The translations under genes and the position numbers were made by a program. A stretch of DNA of 27,362 bases, from positions 1-27,362 of the forward strand of contig JBKJVQ010000090.1 of NCBI GenBank assembly GCA_046717125.1, given 5' to 3'. This DNA comes from JBKJVQ01 sp046717125 (lineage in GTDB: Bacteria > Pseudomonadota > Alphaproteobacteria > Rhizobiales > Methyloligellaceae). A model generated the notes under the pieces. It made no database searches and was not told where the DNA came from. It saw only the letters and a list, made by a program, of their open reading frames with translations. Shown here piece after piece: positions 24,427 to 27,362 of this stretch. How positions within the stretch are numbered: position 1 is the first letter of the stretch; every line of letters begins with the position of its first letter.

Positions 24427-24662
24427 CGCGCCGGCCCGTCCTCGTCCAGCCGCCGCGCCTCGTCGGGCAGCATGATCGGCACGCCGTCGCGGATGGGGTA
24501 GGCGAGCCGCGCCGCGCGGCTGATCAGTTCCTGACGCTCCGCGTCATAGTCGAGCGTCGTCTTCGTCACGGGACAGACGAGAATTTCCAGCAGGCGGGGA
24601 TCGACGCGCTGCGGCTCGGGGCCCGCTAATTCCGCTTCGGACTTTGTCGTTTCATCGGTCAT
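24423..24662 (-). CDS. Trm112 family protein
   Basis: A 79-residue protein with the Trm112/YcaR-like core (VDPRLLEILVCPVTKTTLDY, then LISRAARLAYPIRDGVPIML) and DEARRL after it. Trm112 proteins in eukaryotes and archaea activate SAM-dependent methyltransferases; bacterial members are small and poorly characterised. Of the usual CPxC zinc pair only the first cysteine is present (CPVT), as in many alphaproteobacterial members as I recall them, so zinc binding is doubtful. ATG 24662 overlaps the stop of the LON-domain gene by ATGA, so translation is coupled. The TAG stop is provided by the REP-like repeat. Confidence 0.9.
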   Translation of the reverse strand: MTDETTKSEAELAGPEPQRVDPRLLEILVCPVTKTTLDYDAERQELISRAARLAYPIRDGVPIMLPDEARRLDEDGPAR

Positions 24663-25342
24663 TGCAGCGCCGTCCCCGATCCATCGTCCGTCGCCGCGAG
24701 TTCCATCTCGGCCAGCGCGACCAGCGTTTCGGCCCTGGTCTTGAGGTCGGGCGCCTCCAGCAACGCCTGCTTTTCTTCGGCCCCGTAAGGGCTCATCATT
24801 GCCAGCGCATTGACCAGCCTCTCGTTCGAGGACCGCTCGATCATGCGCCAGTCGGCTTCGAGCTTGTTGGCGTCGAGATAGGTGCGCAAGGTCGCGAGCA
24901 GTCGTTCGCGATCGACCTCGTCATCGCCCCAGTTGCGCTTGAGATCGGTCGGGAACTCCTCGTAGTCGACCTTAAACCGGCGATACGGCTCCATGGTGGA
25001 CATCTCGTTCTCGAGCCTGAACCGCGCGATGCCCGTGAGCGAAACGAGGAGCCTGCCGTCGTCGTTTTCGCTGAACGCGGTGATGCGGCCTGCGCAGCCG
25101 ACCTCGCGCAAGGGAAAGACTTTGCCATGGGGCGATTCGTCATCGCCAATACCCGACGCCGGCTGGATCATGCCAATGATCCGGTGCGAGCCTAGAATAT
25201 CGTTCACAAGCGCAAGATAGCGCGGCTCGAACACGTTCAACGGCAGATTGCCCCGCGGCAATAGGATCACGCCCCGCAGCGGAAACAGCGGCAGGATGCT
25301 CGGCAGGTCCTGAAGCTGACGATATTTGTCGGTGACGCGAAT
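24659..25342 (-). CDS. LON peptidase substrate-binding domain protein (lone N-domain), probable ATT start
   Basis: A protein of about 227 residues consisting of the LON N-terminal domain without ATPase or protease parts. Blocks are LPSILPLFPLRGVILLPRGN, LPLNVFEPRYLALVNDILGS, HRIIGMIQPASGIGDDESP and VGCAGRITAFSENDDGRLLV. The function of such stand-alone domains is unknown; substrate recruitment for proteolysis is a common guess. The nearest standard start is GTG 25270, but it falls inside the conserved PLFPLRGVILLPRG strand. The homology continues upstream to RVTDKYRQLQDLPSILPLFP, where an in-frame TGA limits the frame. The only plausible start there is ATT 25342-25340, with AGGGAG eight bases before it. 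Using GTG gives 203 residues and an incomplete domain. Confidence 0.85.
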   Translation of the reverse strand: MRVTDKYRQLQDLPSILPLFPLRGVILLPRGNLPLNVFEPRYLALVNDILGSHRIIGMIQPASGIGDDESPHGKVFPLREVGCAGRITAFSENDDGRLLVSLTGIARFRLENEMSTMEPYRRFKVDYEEFPTDLKRNWGDDEVDRERLLATLRTYLDANKLEADWRMIERSSNERLVNALAMMSPYGAEEKQALLEAPDLKTRAETLVALAEMELAATDDGSGTALQ

Positions 25343-25450
25343 GGTTCAGGCTCCCTGGCGCGCCGCAGCGAGTGGCTCGATGCCGGAAGGTCCTGTCCCA
25401 GGCTCGATTCGGGATATGCAGCGACGTGCGGACGGCATCGGGCTGAGTAT

Positions 25451-26368
25451 CTAGGAGAACAGAAGCGCCGACAATCTTTGCCGGCCTTTGGCCGTCGCCG
25501 GCTCCTTCGGCCCCCAGGCCTCGAACAGTTCGAGCAACTGCTTGCGCGCGGCCTCATCTCTCCAGGCTTGGTCGGCCCCGATGATGGTCAGAAGCGCATC
25601 GGCCGCACCGGCCCGGTCGCCATGGGCTTCGAGTGCAAGTGCGAGGTCGTAGCGCGCCTGATGATCCGACGGGTCGGCGTCGACCTTTTTCCTCAACGCC
25701 GCCGGATCGCCGGCCTTTGCCGTCTTGCGCGCGAGTTCGAGCGCCGCCCGCGCCGATTGGATGGCGGCGTCGCCCGACTTGTCCGGAGGCGCAAGCTGCA
25801 GGGTCTGGTCGGCGCGATCGAGTTCGCCTGCATTGAGATAACACCGTGCGATACCGCCCAGCGCGCGCGCATTGCCGGGATCGTCCTGCAGCGTCATGGC
25901 GAAGAGCTGAGCTGCGCCCTGCGCATCGCCCTCGGCCAGCGCGATTTCGGCCGCATTTAGATCCGCCGTGATGTCGGGCGCGCCGTCGATGCCAAGGATG
26001 CGCTCGATGAACGACTTCACCTGGCCCTCGGGGAGCGCGCCCATGAAGCCGTCCACGGGGCGTCCGTCGCGGAACGCGAACACGGCCGGGATCGACTGCA
26101 CCCCCATCTGCCCAGGAACGGCGGGATGTTCGTCAATGTTCAGCTTGACCAACCGGACCTTGCCCTTAATCCCGCGGACGATCTTTTCGAGCACGGGTGT
26201 CAGCTGCCGGCACGGGCCGCACCAAGGCGCCCAGAAATCGACCAGCACGAGCGCCGATTTCGACGCCTCAACCACATCGGCGATGAAATCCTTGGTCGTT
26301 GTGTCCTTGACGAGGTCGGCGGCGCCCGGATCGGAAGCGGGCGCGCCGGTCAGGATCGTGTTCTGCAT
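25451..26368 (-). CDS. ybbN: YbbN/CnoX-type thioredoxin-TPR co-chaperone
   Basis: A 305-residue two-domain protein. A thioredoxin domain covers about residues 20-125 with active site WAPWCGPC (Cys50 and Cys53) and the cis-Pro region GVQSIPAVFAFRDGRPVDGF. A TPR-like helical domain fills the rest (LAEGDAQGAAQLFAMTLQDD, YDLALALEAHGDRAGAADAL, WRDEAARKQLLELFEAWGPK). Family members are chaperedoxins that bind unfolded or over-oxidised proteins and pass them to GroEL or DnaK. E. coli CnoX lacks a full CxxC, while this one keeps both cysteines and so should also reduce disulfides, as reported for the Caulobacter protein. The LON-domain gene follows about 110 bases downstream. Confidence 0.94.
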   Translation of the reverse strand: MQNTILTGAPASDPGAADLVKDTTTKDFIADVVEASKSALVLVDFWAPWCGPCRQLTPVLEKIVRGIKGKVRLVKLNIDEHPAVPGQMGVQSIPAVFAFRDGRPVDGFMGALPEGQVKSFIERILGIDGAPDITADLNAAEIALAEGDAQGAAQLFAMTLQDDPGNARALGGIARCYLNAGELDRADQTLQLAPPDKSGDAAIQSARAALELARKTAKAGDPAALRKKVDADPSDHQARYDLALALEAHGDRAGAADALLTIIGADQAWRDEAARKQLLELFEAWGPKEPATAKGRQRLSALLFS

Positions 26369-26462
26369 GGGTTCGGTCTCGCTGGGGGGTGGTCGTCAGT
26401 ATCGGGCTGCGTCCTTCGTGAGCCGCAACATGGTCGGCGCGCGGCCGTTTGGCAACGGGAGC

Positions 26463-26960
26463 TCAGACGTCGGGGCGCAGCGGCAAAATGAGCGGCTCGT
26501 GGCCGCAGGCGCGCAGGAAGGCCAGGAGGTCGTCGCGCGCGATTGAGGTCGTCGCGCTGTTGTCGAGCGGATGGGCGTTGATCGTCTCGTGGGCAAGAAG
26601 CGTCTCGTCGAGTACGAGGCGGACGCGGCCGGCGGCATCGTTGAGCACCGCGAAAGGCGTCACTGCGCCCGGCGTGATGCCAAGCACCTCCTGCATCAGC
26701 TCGGCCCTGCCGAAAGAGAATCGGCCGACGCCGAGGCGTTTTGCCAGCGCTTTCAGATCGACTTGGGTTGCCTCCTCGGCCGTCACCAGCCAGAGCCCGC
26801 CTGCCTTGTCGATCAGGAACAGATTCTTGGTATGCACCCCCGGGATGACGCCGCGCAGATGCCTCGACTCGGCAACGGTATGCATGGGCGCATGATCGAC
26901 AGTCGCGGTAGCTATGCCGAGCTCAGCGAATCGCACAAACAGGTCGCCGCGCTTGTTCAT
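26463..26960 (-). CDS. YbaK/ProX-family aminoacyl-tRNA deacylase (prolyl-tRNA editing protein)
   Basis: A 165-residue free-standing editing domain that clears mischarged tRNA, in this subfamily probably Ala-tRNA(Pro) (ProXp-ala/PrdX type). Blocks are HAPMHTVAESRHLRGVIPGV, HTKNLFLIDKAGGLWLVTAE, LKALAKRLGVGRFSFGRAEL, MQEVLGITPGAVTPFAVLND and DETLLAHETINAHPLDNSAT. The catalytic lysine of the family lies in the HTKNLFL segment. I chose ATG 26960 (MNKRGDLFVRFAELG); the frame is open 31 codons upstream, but that stretch is unlike the family. It stands alone between ybbN and tRNA-Gly. Confidence 0.92.
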   Translation of the reverse strand: MNKRGDLFVRFAELGIATATVDHAPMHTVAESRHLRGVIPGVHTKNLFLIDKAGGLWLVTAEEATQVDLKALAKRLGVGRFSFGRAELMQEVLGITPGAVTPFAVLNDAAGRVRLVLDETLLAHETINAHPLDNSATTSIARDDLLAFLRACGHEPLILPLRPDV

Positions 26961-27092
26961 AGCGTGCAATTTCAGGCCCCTACGCAGGCTGCACAAGCAC
27001 GCAAGGCCGAAGTGGACAGGGGCGCGCGCTTCAACTACATGTCCCGGACGCAATTTCGCGGGCGCGATTTCATCGCCCTGCCACCGCGGAGC

Positions 27093-27167
27093 GCGGGCGT
27101 AGCTCAGGGGTAGAGCACAACCTTGCCAAGGTTGGGGTCGTGGGTTCGAATCCCATCGCCCGCTCCA
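27093..27167 (+). tRNA. tRNA-Gly(GCC)
   Basis: A complete cloverleaf with CCA encoded: acceptor GCGGGCG/CGCCCGC, D arm with AGCTCAGGGGTAGAGC, anticodon stem CAACC/GGTTG with loop TTGCCAA (anticodon GCC), T arm GTGGG-TTCGAAT-CCCAT with a tolerated end pair, discriminator T and CCA. It is the likely integration target for the recombinase-like fragment that lies to its right. Confidence 0.97.
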
Positions 27168-27362
27168 AGACTCAAGGGCTTAGCGGGCAGGGTGGCACCT
27201 TCCCGCTGAGGCACTGGAACGCAAATAGCACGCAGAGTGGTTGGTACCATCGGCCGCCCGGCAAGGCGGCCGATGTCAATTGCGAGTTCATCCAGGCCCT
27301 TCCGGGCGCTGGCGAGGCGTTCAGGCGCTACATGCAGGTACCTCCCTGTGGTTCGACTGTTG
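27104..27362 (-). pseudogene. Probable C-terminal tail of a tyrosine recombinase, reading into tRNA-Gly (cut by window edge)
   Basis: On the minus strand one frame is open from the right edge to a TGA at 27104-27106 inside the tRNA-Gly gene. It begins NSRTTGRYLHVAPERLASAR and continues KGLDEL, which closely resembles the end of tyrosine recombinases, with the Tyr of GRYLHV as the candidate catalytic tyrosine. After KGLDEL the roughly 60 further residues look unrelated, and the last 20 are simply the reverse of the tRNA (AGDGIRTHDPNLGKVVLYP). The gene's own stop therefore seems lost, or the element end was joined here on integration. No upstream part is visible, so family and completeness are uncertain. 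Confidence 0.5.

Noticed and set aside
1..27362. CRISPR arrays, insertion sequences, phage structural genes, defence genes or an rRNA operon
   Set aside because: No regularly spaced direct repeats, transposase frames or known defence domains were seen. The only mobile-element parts are the two recombinase fragments at the edges.

Overview
The window is GC-rich chromosomal DNA of an alphaproteobacterium, most likely of the Hyphomicrobiales (Rhizobiales) type. This rests on gene order (hemW-rdgB-rph back to back with hrcA-grpE; LpoA-like lipoprotein/rsmI/yraN/gshB) and on a CpaB-to-CpaF plus TadB/TadC pilus operon of the rhizobial/Caulobacter kind. No species is claimed.

Layout. 1-347: the right end of an integrated element, made of the 5' part of a tyrosine integrase gene and a 3'-half copy of tRNA-Arg(ACG), probably an attachment site. 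411-3568: a 30-residue membrane peptide gene, an NlpC/P60 hydrolase translationally coupled to a leucyl aminopeptidase, and a glutathione S-transferase gene broken by two compensating frameshifts. 3647-12293: a Tad/Flp pilus locus, with a TadD-like TPR lipoprotein on the plus strand convergent to the minus-strand operon cpaB-cpaC-cpaD-cpaE-cpaF-tadB-tadC; tadB carries an apparent one-base frameshift near its start. 12596-14821: an uncharacterised secreted protein and YifB/ComM. 14913-18517: gshB, yraN and rsmI, with a divergent LpoA-like lipoprotein. 18514-23087: hemW, rdgB and rph, divergent from hrcA-grpE. 23109-26960: a UbiH-type monooxygenase, then a minus-strand group for a Trm112-like protein, a LON substrate-binding-domain protein, thioredoxin/TPR chaperedoxin YbbN and a YbaK/ProX-type editing protein. 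27093-27362: tRNA-Gly(GCC) and what looks like the C-terminal tail of a second tyrosine recombinase.

How the genes work together. The Tad genes encode an outer-membrane secretin (CpaC) with accessory proteins (CpaB, CpaD, TadD), an inner-membrane platform (TadB/TadC), a motor ATPase (CpaF) and a ParA-like positioning protein (CpaE). The pilin, prepilin peptidase and minor pilin genes are not in the window. hrcA-grpE, the LON-domain protein and YbbN are proteostasis genes. rph, rdgB, rsmI and the editing protein are nucleic-acid and translation quality-control genes.

I see no convincing new defence or other novel system. The most notable signals are two recombinase/tRNA junctions at the window edges, an inverted REP-like pair that supplies the stop codons of both flanking convergent genes, a LON-domain gene whose only well-placed start is ATT, a promoter/palindrome arrangement that would make hrcA leaderless, and three one-base frameshifts all at runs of four A or T, which suggest sequencing error as much as gene decay.
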